Origin: Rhynchopus sp. YZ270_cl-10
Taxonomy: Eukaryota > Euglenozoa > Diplonemea > Diplonemida > Diplonemidae
DNA length: 64,000 nucleotides
Direction: 5' to 3'
NCBI GenBank assembly: GCA_964035575.1
Contig: OZ037927.1
Span: 62,001-126,000, forward strand
Part shown: positions 8,859 through 20,800 of the stretch, one piece after another
Layout: the number at the start of each line of letters is the position of its first letter
Numbering within the stretch: the stretch's first letter is position 1
Position numbers and translations under genes: made by a program
Notes under the pieces: generated by a model
What the model saw: the letters and a program-made list of their open reading frames with translations, nothing else
Databases searched by the model: none
Told to the model about the DNA's origin: nothing

Positions 8859-9665
8859 TCAGCGTCGCTTTGTCCCCCTGCCGCCGCCTCCCCCGCGGCC
8901 GGGGGCGCGCACGTTCACCTCCTGGTGTACCACTCGCGCCTGCCGCGCATGCACCGGAGCCGAGGCCGTTTTCTCCAGGAAAATGGCACTGGCCCCTGCG
9001 ACCACCTGGGATGACCGGTCTCCAGTCCTAGCTCCAGCGGGGCGCTCTACCTTCTTGACGGACGAGGAGGGCACAGGTTGGGCGTTGGAGGTGTAGCTGC
9101 CACTGCCTGTGCTGGGGGAGGAGGAGGAAAGGTGGGATGGCTGGGCTTGAGGATCTCGACCCTGCCGCGACGCTTCTTCTCGCGCCTGTCGCTCTTGCAC
9201 GGCTTTGTCCCAATCCTTGCGGGCGGCTTTGTTCGAGACCAGCGAGTTCCGGGTTTTTGCGGCCGTGGACACCTCCTCCTTGGACCACTTCGCAGCCACC
9301 CCGGCGGCCCGCATTACCGCTAGCCACTCCTTGAAAGCTATCAGGGTCATCTGACTAGTAGGGAGACAGCTTTTACCCCTACCCTGTCTGTAGTGGAACA
9401 TGTCGATCCACTGGGTCACACCGGAAGGGACAGGGTTACCCATGGAGAGGCAAGGGTAGAGGCCCTCCCGCACGTGGATGTCCGTCTTTTTCCATTTCCA
9501 AACCTCGTTCGCCTCCTTCAGGATGTCCCTGACCGTCTCCCGAGCCTTCTCGTCCGTCATACGCTTCACGTTGAAAGGCACAGGCGGTGGTGTTTCGGGG
9601 GACTTGTGATCTTCCGGGGGCTCGATCTTCACCTTGGGAGGGGATTCAGTCGGAGCGGCCTCCAT
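8859..9665 (-). CDS. C-terminal fragment of family 2 LINE polyprotein
   Basis: The frame is open from the junction with the monomer array (about 9707); the first in-frame ATG is at 9665, giving about 268 residues. It has an N-terminal SPPKVK(M/I)E repeat, then a module (GLYPCLSMGNPVPSGVTQW, then MFHYRQG) closely resembling GLFPCLTMGSPVPSSVTKW ... LFHYRQG near residue 3430 of the family 1 polyprotein. A Lys/Arg and Ser-rich region and a basic Gly/Arg tail (GRGGGGGRGTKRR) follow. The family 1 protein ends in a comparable Gly/Arg/Lys tail, so a nucleic-acid-binding role is plausible by inference. It is a retrotransposon remnant, not a host gene; the truncation is at the 5' end, as usual for LINE copies. 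Confidence 0.65.
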   Translation of the reverse strand: MEAAPTESPPKVKIEPPEDHKSPETPPPVPFNVKRMTDEKARETVRDILKEANEVWKWKKTDIHVREGLYPCLSMGNPVPSGVTQWIDMFHYRQGRGKSCLPTSQMTLIAFKEWLAVMRAAGVAAKWSKEEVSTAAKTRNSLVSNKAARKDWDKAVQERQAREEASRQGRDPQAQPSHLSSSSPSTGSGSYTSNAQPVPSSSVKKVERPAGARTGDRSSQVVAGASAIFLEKTASAPVHARQARVVHQEVNVRAPGRGGGGGRGTKRR

Positions 9666-9705
9666 TTTCACTTTGGGGGGAGACCCCGCCTGCTTCTTCT
9701 GCCAT

Positions 9706-10110
9706 GGGGTTCATTTTTTTTTACAGGGGTTCATTTTTTTTTACAGGGGTTCATTTTTTTTTACAAAAAAGGGGTTCATTTTTTTTTACAAAGGGGTTCA
9801 TTTTTTTTTACAAAGGGGTTCATTTTTTTTTACAAAGGGGTTCATTTTTTTTTACAAAGGGGTTCATTTTTTTTTACAAAGGGGTTCATTTTTTTTTACA
9901 AAGGGGTTCATTTTTTTTTACAAGGGGTTCATTTTTTTTTACAAGGGGTTCATTTTTTTTTACAAGGGGTTCATTTTTTTTTACAAGGGGTTCATTTTTT
10001 TTTACAAGGGGTTCATTTTTTTTTACAAGGGGTTCATTTTTTTTTACAAGGGGTTCAATTTTTTTTTACAGGGGTTCATTTTTTTTTACAGGGGTTCATT
10101 TTTTTTTACA
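9706..10110. repeat. GGGGTTCA(T)9ACA monomer array, 19 units
   Basis: Nineteen units of about 20-22 bp, consensus GGGGTTCATTTTTTTTTACA with 0-3 extra A (one unit has more) between units. The core resembles the family 1 5' monomer read on the opposite strand (GGGGACCATTTTTTACA). It may be the 5' monomer set of another element pointing rightwards. A second array of the same monomer is at 32030-32178. Confidence 0.9.
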
Positions 10111-10210
10111 CAAAAAACTATGTTAAGACGAAATCCTACCGATGTGCCTACATGGGGCGTCCCCCGTTAGTAGTGCGCCAGATGAGGGGCATGAAGCGAA
10201 AAGCGGCTAA
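10111..10210. other. Short unassigned spacer
   Basis: About 100 bp of unique-looking sequence between the monomer array and the family 3 element. No gene or repeat recognised. Confidence 0.5.
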
Positions 10211-10805
10211 AGGTGCAGGCCTGTGTTGCAGCACAGGTCTGGAGAGTTGAGGCAACTCGCCTGCTGAGCGTGAGAGGAATCAAGGCAGAGGTTCGCTGTC
10301 CAAGTAAAACCTACCCTGGTCATCCTCTGCCTGTTTTGTTTTCTGTCGTGATTGTTTGTGTTTGTGGGCGGGATCAGATGGGTGGAGGGTGTTTGCTTTT
10401 TGTTTAGCTTGGAGAAGGGCCACTCTCGCACACTCCTTGTTATCTATCATCTAGTTTCATTTTTTCATGCATCCCCAAAGTATGTAGACAGAGAGTCAAG
10501 ACCACCTTGGCCAAAAGGGTTTTTTCACCACACTTTTCTTTTGCTTCCATTCGTGGAAGCGTTTGCTTTTCTTCTGTTCCTGGCCTGACGTGTGTTCAAC
10601 AGGTGTGCTATTTTTACTGAGTGGAATCCATTTTTCTTTTTCCAGGTGAGGCACTAAAACAAGACATCCTGCAGACAACGAAACAATGGGCACGTGTGTT
10701 TTTTATTCTCCCTTCCCTTCTTTTAAGTAAGGAGGATTAGGTCTTCTTTTTTTCCTTTTTTTGCCCCATAAGTGTGACGCCTGTGTATTCAAATTGATTA
10801 AAAAG

Positions 10806-10807
<2 letters not shown>
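10211..10807 (+). mobile_element. Family 3 short retroelement, interrupted at its 3' side
   Basis: This segment matches 51651-52230 in the same orientation from the shared start AGGTGCAGGCCTG. It stops at ...GATTAAAAAGAA where the 39-T run of LINE copy B begins. No ORF is convincing, so the family looks non-autonomous. The rest of this copy is not found on the far side of copy B, so the copy B locus has been rearranged. Confidence 0.75.
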
Positions 10808-10846
<39 letters not shown>

Positions 10847-10847
<1 letters not shown>

Positions 10848-11825
10848 GTGTTGTTCAACTTAGCCCTAGGCTCGCTTTTTTTATCTACATCCAGTGACAG
10901 AGGGGGTACTTACTAGTCAAGCGAGTATGTAAACAGCTAGATGTCCAGACAAGGGCACTTTACTATTGTACTGGCAAGACAGTGCCTGAAAACACAGTTA
11001 GGAGCACTAAAATAGAAAACATGTGGGACAATTACAACCAACACTTCCCTGCAAATAAGCAAAAGGGTCGTATGTGAGTGCAATTTTTCCCAAAAGGAAA
11101 AGGGGAGGGGATGGGACGGGAGGGTTGCTCTGTCTACCGGTGTAGTTTTATTTTGCTTTGTCTTGGGGAGGGGAGGGGAGGAGAAGGAGAAGGAGGGGAT
11201 TGAGTGAGCCGTTTCCTCTGTAACACACAAACAAATAAAAAGGAAGTTCCATAATCTTTTTAGTAGTTTTCTTTTTGGTGAAAATTTTTGAGAACTTCAG
11301 TAAGTGTGACCTGACCCGACTGACTGACACCCAAAGGGTAAAACAACAATAACGCACAACAAAATCAACAACAACAATGGTGGGTCTCGTGCTTACCTGT
11401 GGTGGTTTTGAAAAATGAAAAATTGAAATTGACCTTCACAAGGTAAAAATGAAAAACTAAAGGAGTGAAAAAAGGAACTCAAAGGACAAGAGTTCTGTAC
11501 AAACTCTACTCTACTGCACAATCTATAAAAGTGGCCCAATGGCTCCTGATGCCACTGGCCTGGCTCTTAGACAGGTCTTACTCCGAGACTGCCCTCTACC
11601 CTCAGAGCCTCGTCCAAGGGGTAAGGGCCGTCGCTGGGGTAGACCCGTCCTAGCCAGCAGCCAACCAAAAATATTAACAAATAGGAAGGGGGGCGGAAAG
11701 GGGGGAAAGGGGGGGCAAACCCCAAAGGATGAAAAGAACAAAAAACACAAAATAAAAAGGGTTAAAAATAAACATGGGGCAAACTGTCATTCTCACACAC
11801 TCTCACCCTCTAACTCTCTAACTCT
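10847..11825 (-). other. 3' UTR of LINE copy B
   Basis: 979 bp of AT-rich non-coding sequence between the stop codon and the poly(A) tail, with G-rich stretches near 11690 and 11165. Its length and sequence are conserved in copy C (38605-39583), which supports the element boundary. Confidence 0.85.
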
Positions 11826-14800
11826 CTAATTCTTTTTATTCCCCTTTTTCCCCTTCCTTCCTCCGCTCTGTCTCCCCTTCTGACCACCACCGCGACCATT
11901 GCGCCCTCTCTGCACCTCCTGGGGCGAGAGCACATGCTGCGTCGCTTGTGCCACTGCGTCGGTGAACACGTTCGACGTGTTGGACCTACCCTGAGCTGCA
12001 TGGCGCTGGGGTCCTTTGGGAGCTGGGGAAGGAGCAGGTTGGGCGGAGGAGGTTGCATTGCCACGGCCTGCCGATGAGGAGGAGGAAGAAGTGGAGACTG
12101 CAGGTTGGGCGATGGAGGTTGTAGTGCCACGGCCTGCAGAGGTGGAGGAAGAAGAAGAAGAAGAGGAGGCTTGAGGTTGTCGGCCTATTCCCTCTCGAGC
12201 CGCTCGTGCCTCATTCTCCCTCCTTGTACTCTCCGCTGCAAAGGCCTGCCCCCTACTGCTCCGGTTGTCCGTCAGGGCATGCAACGTCGACTTTGCCTTG
12301 CACTTTTCCTGAACCGACCACTCATGCAAACCCACCACCTTCATCACCTCATACCACTGAGTGAAAGTAGCGGTAGAGAGGGGGAGTGACAACAAGGGTC
12401 TGCCATCCTGTTTCTCTCCCTGACGGTAGTGGAACAGGGAGATCCACTTCGTCACAGAAGAAGGCACCGGCGACCCCATGGTGAGGCACGGGAAAAGACC
12501 CCCCCTCTCCGTCCGCTCCTCCTCCGTCCACATCCAAGCCTCGCTCTGCGCCCTCAGCAATTCCCTCACCCTCGCTTGCTTCTTCTGGTCAGGGATGCCT
12601 TCCACTGACAGAGAAAGCGAGCGATCCGCCCCCTCCATCGCGGTGTCGAGGTCCTCCTCCTGCTCCTGCTCATCATCATCCATCTCCTCCACCTTCACAC
12701 GCACCTCGGTGTCTGCCGCCTCGGCCTGTCGCCCCACCTCCTCCTCCAGCTGATCCCGAGAAGGGGTTCCCCAGCTGACCCTGCCTTCCCGAACGACGAT
12801 GACCGCGCTGGTCTTGCCCCAGGTGTCGCAGTATCCGGCCTCCCCTGCTATCTTCCTAACCGCCTGACGGGCGACCACCGACTCCGGGCAATCACCGTCC
12901 CCCTCCCCGTTCCCACTCCACGGCTGCTGTGTCGCCCAGCAGTACAGGAACTCGCCCGGGCACGGAGAAGCACCTTGAGGACCAAAGAGAGCCATCCAGT
13001 CGCCGACACAGTCAGGTTCGAGTCCTTCAGGGTCGTCGCCCACCGCTCTCCGCACCGCATGGCAGGGGAGGAATAGCCGCCCTTCGCACACCACCCCAAA
13101 GCACCGCCCGTATGCCACCATGCGTTCTGCCTCCAGCTGTCGGGAGAGGTTCACCGCCGTCAACAACAGAGTGGTCGCCTTCTGCTCCGACTCATGCTTA
13201 GCTGCGATGGCGTAATGCCTCTCGCAGCGTTGCCTGTCATACTCCGCCCGGAGCGACTCTCCTGCTTCGGGGTGCCGATCGCAGTCTTCCAAGTACTGCG
13301 CATGCATCTTCTTCGCGTCCTCTGCGAGTTCCCGCTTGTGCCTGGCGGTCAGCTCCTCCACACGATGCCTGTCCGCCGCCTTCGCCTGGTCCAGACGCAC
13401 ATTCTGTTCCTCCAGGAAACGACTCAACTCCTGCTGGCGGTCGCCAAAAGTGCCCCGAAGCGCGGCCAAATCCGGTCCCCACGACCGACGATGCTCCCGC
13501 CGTACCTCCAGGGCTTGCTGCCACGCGTCCGACGCACGCTGCAACGCTTCCTTCTTCACCTGGTCCGCCTTTTGTTGTTGCTGCTTCTTCTGTTTCCGTT
13601 GCTTCTCGTGCTTCTGCTGCTTCTGTTCTGCCTGCTGCCCCTCTTCGCCCGCCATTGGCATGTCTACCTCCTCGACGTCCTCGCCCTCGGGAGCTGGCAC
13701 TGCTGGAGAAGGAGCCCGTTTAGGTGGTGGGTCTCCGCTCCCCTCCGCAGAGGCAGCCTGAGCCGGAACATTCGAGTGCAAAAAAGACAGGGCACTGAAA
13801 TATTCCGCCCTGCCAATTTGCGACAGAGGGCAGTGCTTGGACCCCTGAGCGCAGTGCAGACATGCCAAGCCACCACACGTGTGACAGCAGAAGTGTGCGT
13901 CCGACGCATCGAAGAGCTTGCTGCATTGTTCGCACTGCAGGAAAGTGTTCGACGCCTCCGCCTCCCTCGCTCCCACAAAAGCCATGGGGCGCTCTGACTG
14001 GCACTCCCCCTTACCACCTGTGGCCTCAAAAGACAGGATGTGCTGCTGCAGAGCCGGGTCCATGGTGAGGGGCTCGTAGTGTCCCGGGATACTGCCGGAT
14101 CCATCTGCCGCATCCTGGTCACCCGAGTGGAGGAGAAGGACCACTGCCTTAGGCCGTTTTCTTGGCACCATCAGAGAAGGGCGGGCGAACTCGTTGAGGA
14201 TGACCACAGATACCTCAAGAGCCTCCCCTGCCCCCGCCACTGCAATGGCATCCGCCCACGTACGCTCGTCTCCTCTGTCCCCACTCGTCATCAGCCGCTG
14301 CCAGACCCCAAAATTAGGGACAGCCGCACTCGACAGATCAGCGCGGCCCTGGACCTTCTTCACTGCCGCCTGGCGCAGACCCTCCACCGACAAATCCGTG
14401 CGCCCAGTGGCGAAGAGCAAAGCCTCAAAAGCACAGTCCCCCGCCACAAACGACCAAGTCACCTTCGAGGCTCCCAGCTTGGCCGCCTGTTCCGTCGCCC
14501 GAGGCCTCTGCGCTGCCGGGCACTCACGCAAAAACTCCCACTCACGCACCACATCGAGACCCGGCCCTTCCGGAATCACGGTAGCCGAATCGAACCTCCC
14601 GGTCCGCTTCCTCGGTGGCTCCACGTGGTCCGGCTTCACGTCCCTCTTGCGCTTCCCCTGCTGCTCCTCCGACCGGTCTGGAGCAGGACGACTCATATCG
14701 TCGTCAGGGTTCGCATCATCACAGAGAGGTTCCACGGCCCCTGCACTGCGGCGTCCAAACCGGTCCATGTCCTCTGCAGACGGTGCCACATCTACCTCCA

Positions 14801-17800
14801 CACACGGCTCCCGCTTCAGGGTGGCAATCCCTACACACATAGCACCCCGCTCCAGAAAGGAAGATGCGACCTTTTTCTGGTACGCCACCGCAATGCTCTC
14901 CCGGATGCGCAACTCTGCCGACCCTGTCAGGTGCGACGTCTGTCCCGTCGTCAGGCCTCCAAGCTGCGCAATCAAGAGGTTCGCCTCGTCGCCTGCACCC
15001 CCGAAGGCTTCAAACACAATAGGGGAGAACTTGGTGTTGATCTTGTTCAAATCCCGCTCGTGCTTCTCCCGTTTGACCTGGCCCTGGTTCTTCGCCGACC
15101 AGCCCACAAACTTCGAGGCCCCTGTTCTGTAGGAAGGCAAGGTGGGGCACACGTGGGTGATGTCCAAACAACGAGGTCCATTTTCCGCCACTCCTACTGG
15201 GAGGTAGACGTCGCCTGGCCGCTTCTTCGACTCCAAATCCACTCTCACGGTCTCCTCCAAAGCAGGGTCCAAGCCCGCCCCTTGAGCCGCTCTGTACACC
15301 GAATCCCGCAAGGCGTTGTGGCGGGCGACGCGGTGTTTGGCGTAGGGGCAGCCAAAGGTGTGGTCGCCAAAGGAGTCCATGACAACCCTTTTCTGCCCCC
15401 CCTGACATGCCGAGCAAGTCGTTCCCTCCGCATGGATGGCCACCCCTAGTCGGAAACGGGTCACAACCGCAAAGTCCGCTGAAGACATCTGGTTCCTTGC
15501 TGAGGGTGTCGCCGTGAGGTACGTCCCAGAAAGCGGCAGGAGAAGGGACTTCATCCGTGCTCGGTCTCGCATGCAGAGCTGTTGCATCAACTTGTCTGCC
15601 TGGGCGTCAATCACCGCAGACGACAGACTCTGCTGCTCCAGGATCTTCTTCGGCTGAGCCCTGTCCACGTGAAACGCCACCGGTACCCTGGAGTTGTACT
15701 CCTCAGCCGCGCTGTTCCATCTCTCCTCATCCCAGGTGAACGCAGGGTCCAAGGCCTGCGACAGTTGCAGGTTCCCTGACTGAGAGGCGAGGGACGCAGC
15801 CGTCCGATGGTCCACTGTGCGACGGATACCCAGCCCCCCAAGCGCCACAGGAAGCGCCGCCTGCGCCCTTGCCAACTCCGGCAGCGCCCCATCCGGGTCA
15901 TGCAGAAGCGCAGCCAGGCACCTGTCAATCAGGTCGTCAAAAGCCGTCAGGTACTCCGCGCACTGTGGGATCCCCCGCATGTAGAACACCATGCGGCAGT
16001 AGCCTTCGCAGTATCTCAGTACGTAGAAGGCTGCCTGGGAGTCCCCGAGGTCCACAAGGGCTTCCAGGTTGCGGCGGGAATCGTCCACCTTCCGGGCCAT
16101 GTACTCCTCGCAGAAAGCCGCAGACCCAATGGGGATGCCCAAGAAATCGAACCCATCCACATCCAACAGCCGAAACCCGCCTTCACCCATGGCGTCCTGT
16201 CCACCCTCGTTCAACGTGAACCCCACGGCCTCGAGATCCTCCTTGGAGACGCCACCAGTGGAGATGAGCTCACACTTGTTCGCGTTCACCTCCAACCCCA
16301 GTTCGGAGCTACGAGTGCACAGAACCTGGTACGCCTCGAAAACCGCCTTAGGGGACCCCCTCAGAGAGCCGTCATCGAGGTACCACAAAGTCCCATCCAG
16401 GCCTGGGTGCCCCTTCAGCTCTAGCGCCATCTGGTGGATGGTCAGGGAGAAGAGAAGCGGGCCCAAGGGATCTCCTTGTTGAGCTCCGCGCTGAGACTTT
16501 ATGGTATCCCCACCATAGAACAGGCTAGAGTGCTCCAGGTAACACCATCGCACCCATGGGGCCAGCTCGGGGAGGTTGGCGTCGACCGCTCTTAGCATCG
16601 ACAGGCGGTCTACGCAGTTGAACGCGTTACGGTAGTCAATTTTCAAAATGACTTTACCTTTTCCGCGGTTGCGCCCGGCGTACTGCGAGATAACATCAGT
16701 CGCCACTGCCGCCCCCCTTGCCGTTGCCACCCCCACCTGGTTCCCTCGAAGAAGAAGCGTCCTAGCAGGCACCCGCACTCGCGCCGACAGAATCTTTCCC
16801 ACCAGTCTGCGGAGAGTGTCCCCAACCGCAATCGGACGCACGTCCTCCTCCAGGCCCGGCCCCTTTGCAGGCTTCCGGAGAGCCACCAAGTTAGCGCCGG
16901 CGAAGAACTCAGCCACCTCCACTGGAGCATTTCCTCGTGCCAAAGACGTCAACACTGCGGCCAGCGCTGCCAAAGTTCCCTTAGCCCGCCTCTGTAGGCA
17001 AAGTGTACGAAGGTGCGCGCCCGTCACGTTCGAGGGACCCGCCGCCGATGACTTCGGCATGCTCCGCAGGGCCTTCATCACCTCCACCACTGTCACCGGT
17101 GGGACCTCCTGAGGCTGTGGCCAATCCGCCTGCTCCAGGGCCTTGGCATCAGCTGCGGCTGGGTGCTTCGTCTGAAGCTTTTCCAGCGTCGCCGGTGTCT
17201 GTGGGGCGAGGCCGTCGCTGGTAGCGCATGACATGGCCTGGCTCGGGAGTCCTGCTCTCGCTTTGGCTATGGTGCGCTTCCGTCTCCCTTCGTCAGTGTC
17301 TTCATCCGACCACCCAGAGGGCCTTGGCTTCCGCTCCTCTACCGTTTGCTCCCACAGGGCGACATACTGGCCAGCCTTCCAAGCCTCCAAGTCCTTCCCC
17401 CAGGTGCTCGTCAAACGTCGCTCCTGGTCCTTGCCCCCTCGCTCTGTCCGTGTCCGGTGCAACACTGTGAAGAACAGTGCAAGGCGCTTCCAGGCCACCT
17501 CGTCCTGGTACTCCAGGATGTCCATGAGGACCCTCAGGAAGAGCTCGCTGTACAGCTGCAGGTGTTTGTCTGGGCACCCGCCCTTCAGCTGGATCCTGGT
17601 GGTCCCCATGACTTCAAAGGAGGGGAGGTCATCCTGATCTGTCAGCATTCCTCGACTGGAGGGAGACGGAGCGGTGAAGCCTTCTTCGCCAAAGTGCACC
17701 GTACAGGTGTTGCAGACCTCCTTGCTCTGCGGCAATAGCATGTCGCACTGATCGTTCGCACAGCGCGACATGCCCAAGTGGCCCAACAGCTCGTCGGGGA

Positions 17801-20800
17801 TGTACGCTCCATCCGCCTGGTGGCGACGCATGTGCTGCAGCAAGCCCTTACGAGACAGGCCCCCGACCGCATCACTCGAAGACAAAATTCCCGCTCTGCA
17901 TCCATCAAAGGGGCAGAACACCCGATCCGCATTGATGTGCCCCAGCTTGGTAGCCAGGGGGGCGGTGGTGGTGGTGTTGGTGGGGATGATGCCATCCAAA
18001 TGCGCTGTGTCCAGCACTGCCTGCCGAGCCTCCTTCCTCATCTTCTCTGCCATCCCCTCCTTGGTCTTCCCCACCTCCGGGACAAGCTCCACTGCCTCAA
18101 AGTGAGAGTCACAGAGAGCGATGACGACCGTGGGAAGTTTCGCTTGGAAGCTCTCCGCGTACGACTTGGCGACTCTTTTGCTACCAGGGGTGATGCGCAC
18201 GAGGGGGTTCTCTTCCGACGCCTGCACTACCACGATGTTGATGCGGGATGCTGTCGCGGTGAGCTGAAGCCCCAAGTGGTTGAGGTGGGCCTCGCCGGTC
18301 ACACCATTGGCAAACTCCGTCATGGCCTCCTGCGACCCCAGCACCTGCACCAGGCGGTTCGACACCTCCACTGCTGTGTCATACAGCTGCTTGCGCATTG
18401 CCCTCACGTCCGGCTGCGTGTCGTGGTCCCAGAGGTGTAGTGCCACATAACCACAATCATTTGTGGACACGTTGGGGATGCGTTTAGCTCCAAACTTCGC
18501 CAGAGTCGCGTCCACAGACACCGCTTGCTCTGTATACGCAGGAGCGTTCACGTTTGCGCACCCACCGGTCAACGCAAACGGGGACAAGCTGATCGGGTGC
18601 TCCGGATCCGCAGGGGCAGGGCGCAGGTCCCAGGGCGTCACCGCTCGCCACAACAGCGACAGCAAGACCAGTAGGGACACCACCAGCATGCCAAATGCCA
18701 TCCCGATCCTACGAGTCCACCTGCGTGCTGCCACACGGCGCACCTCCAAGAGAAGAACCCAGCCAAGTGGGCGCGCGACGCCGACCAGTGCCACAAAACC
18801 CGCCAAACAACCACCTGCGGACCATGCAACCCACACCCACTCGGCTGCACACACCGACAACTGACCCACCCCCATCACACTGGCCCTCACCAAGCTGGCA
18901 GCCACTCGGATCCCTCCGGTCCATCGGCGCACTCGCTCGCTCGCCCCTTCCAGCCACCGCCATCCTCTCCGAACGCGGCACAGTCCCCGCAGCACACCCA
19001 CCCCCAGCACCTCCGCGTCCCGAAAAAGCGCGCAACCCAAAACATGTGGCGCTGACCTCCCAAGCTCAGACCCCACAAAAACCAGAACCCAGATGGCCAC
19101 ACACTGCAAAGCACCTCTCAACGCATCGGCGACCCTGATCCTGCGGAAAACTGGGTGCGCTGCCGGAGAGGGCGGACGATTGCAGGGCGCCTTGCGCCGA
19201 CGGAGCCTGCCCGCCTGTGACTTGGTCCAGTTCAAGGACCGGTGTCCTCGTCGCGTCCTCCTGGTCCTCCTGCCCACTAGCCACAAAATGAGATGACTGA
19301 GGGTAGGGGCGCGTCTGTCCTTCCACAGATCCAGGACCGCGAACGACACAAACACTCCCCACTCAGGTGCCTCGACTACCCAGCAGGGGTCAGGTTGACG
19401 CAAGGAGGTGAAGACTTCCCAGAGGTTGCACCACCAGTCGAACCAAAACTCTATCTGTACACACCCCTTTTGCCACACCCGCATCATCACACAGCCACTC
19501 TGTCCTTCTCGCCCCTCAAGGCTGACCCCGAACACCAGCATACCTCGCTCACCACCCCCTAAGTTGTTGTTGCTGCGTCTGCTGTTGATGTTGGTGCTGC
19601 TGTTGGACCTGCTGTTGGAACTGCTGCTGCAGAAGTCTATGGAACTGCAGTTGAAACTGCTGTTGTGCCTGCTGTTGGAACTGCTGCTGGAACTGCTTTT
19701 GGAGACGCTGTTGGACCTGCTGTTGGAACCGCTGCTGCAGAAGTCTTTGGAACTGCTGTTAAAACTGCTGTTAAGCCTGCTGTTGGAACTGCTGTTGGAC
19801 CTGCCGTTAGAGCTGCTGCCGCAGAAGTCCTTGGAACTGCTGATGAAACTGCTGTTGTGCCTGCTGTTGTGCCTGTTGCTGGAACTGCTTTTGGAAACGC
19901 TGTTGGAACTGCTGCTGCAGAAGCCATTGGAACTGCTGTTTAAACTGCTGTTGTGCCTGCTGCTGGAACTGCTTTTGGAAACGCTGTTGGAACCGCTGCT
20001 GCAGAAGTCTTTGGAACTGCTGTTAAAACTGCTGTTAAGCCTGCTGTTGGAACTGCTGTTGGACCTGCCGTTAGAGCTGCTGCCGCAGAAGTCCTTGGAA
20101 CTGCTGATGAAACTGCTGTTGTGCCTGTTGCTGGAACTGCTTTTGGAAACGCTGTTGGAACTGCTGCCGCAGAAGCCATTGGAACTGCTGTTTAAACTGC
20201 TGTTGTGCCTGCTGTTGGAACTGCTGCTGGAACGGCTGTTGGAAACGCTGCTGCAGAAGTCTTTGGAACTGCTGTTGAAACTGCTGCTAAGCCTGCTGTT
20301 GGACCTGCTGTTGGAGCTGCTGCTGCCGAAGTCTTTGGAACTGCAGTTGAAACTGCTGTTGTGCCTGCTGTTGGAACTGCTGCTGGAACTGCTTTTGGAG
20401 ACGCTGTTGGACCTGCTGTTGGAACCGCTGCTGCAGAAGTCTTTGGAACTGCTGTTGAAACTGCTGCTAAGCCTGCTGTTGGACCTGCTGTTGGAGCTGC
20501 TGCTGCCGAAGTCTTTGGAACTGCAGTTGAAACTGCTGTTGTGCCTGCTGTTGGAACTGCTGCTGGAACTGCTTTTGGAGACGCTGTTGGACCTGCTGTT
20601 GGAACCGCTGCTGCAGAAGTCTTTGGAACTGCTGTTAAAACTGCTGTTAAGCCTGCTGTTGGAACTGCTGTTGGACCTGCCGTTAGAGCTGCTGCCGCAG
20701 AAGTCCTTGGAACTGCTGATGAAACTGCTGTTGTGCCTGTTGCTGGAACTGCTTTTGGAAACGCTGTTGGAACTGCTGCTGCAGAAGCCATTGGAACTGC

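Larger units (their letters stand above)
8010..9705 (-). mobile_element. LINE family 2, 5'-truncated 3' end with poly(A)
   Basis: This is the 3' end of a second LINE family, diverged from family 1. On the minus strand it has an ORF (8859-9665), a ~0.8-kb 3' UTR and a 40-nt poly(A) tail (T run 8010-8049) that joins the GTGGAGCT satellite directly. Assignment rests on protein similarity of the ORF to the last ~250 residues of the family 1 polyprotein. The 5' side stops at the GGGGTTCA monomer array (9706), so the RT part is missing. The 3' UTR contains long T tracts opposite plus-strand A runs (8455-8480, 8605-8648), and one part may be an inserted SINE-like piece. Confidence 0.75.

Noticed and set aside
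9706-10110. CRISPR-like regular array
   Set aside because: The units are contiguous 20-22-bp monomers with no unique spacers, and the genome is eukaryotic.
14655-14789. Intron in the LINE polyprotein, suggested by the shorter fragment at 52520-53108
   Set aside because: The missing segment starts with GT but ends with GG, not AG, and the full-length copies are in frame with it.
13194-15449. Plus-strand frames of up to 469 codons inside copies B and C
   Set aside because: Shadows of the GC-rich LINE ORF on the opposite strand; no domain and no independent conservation.
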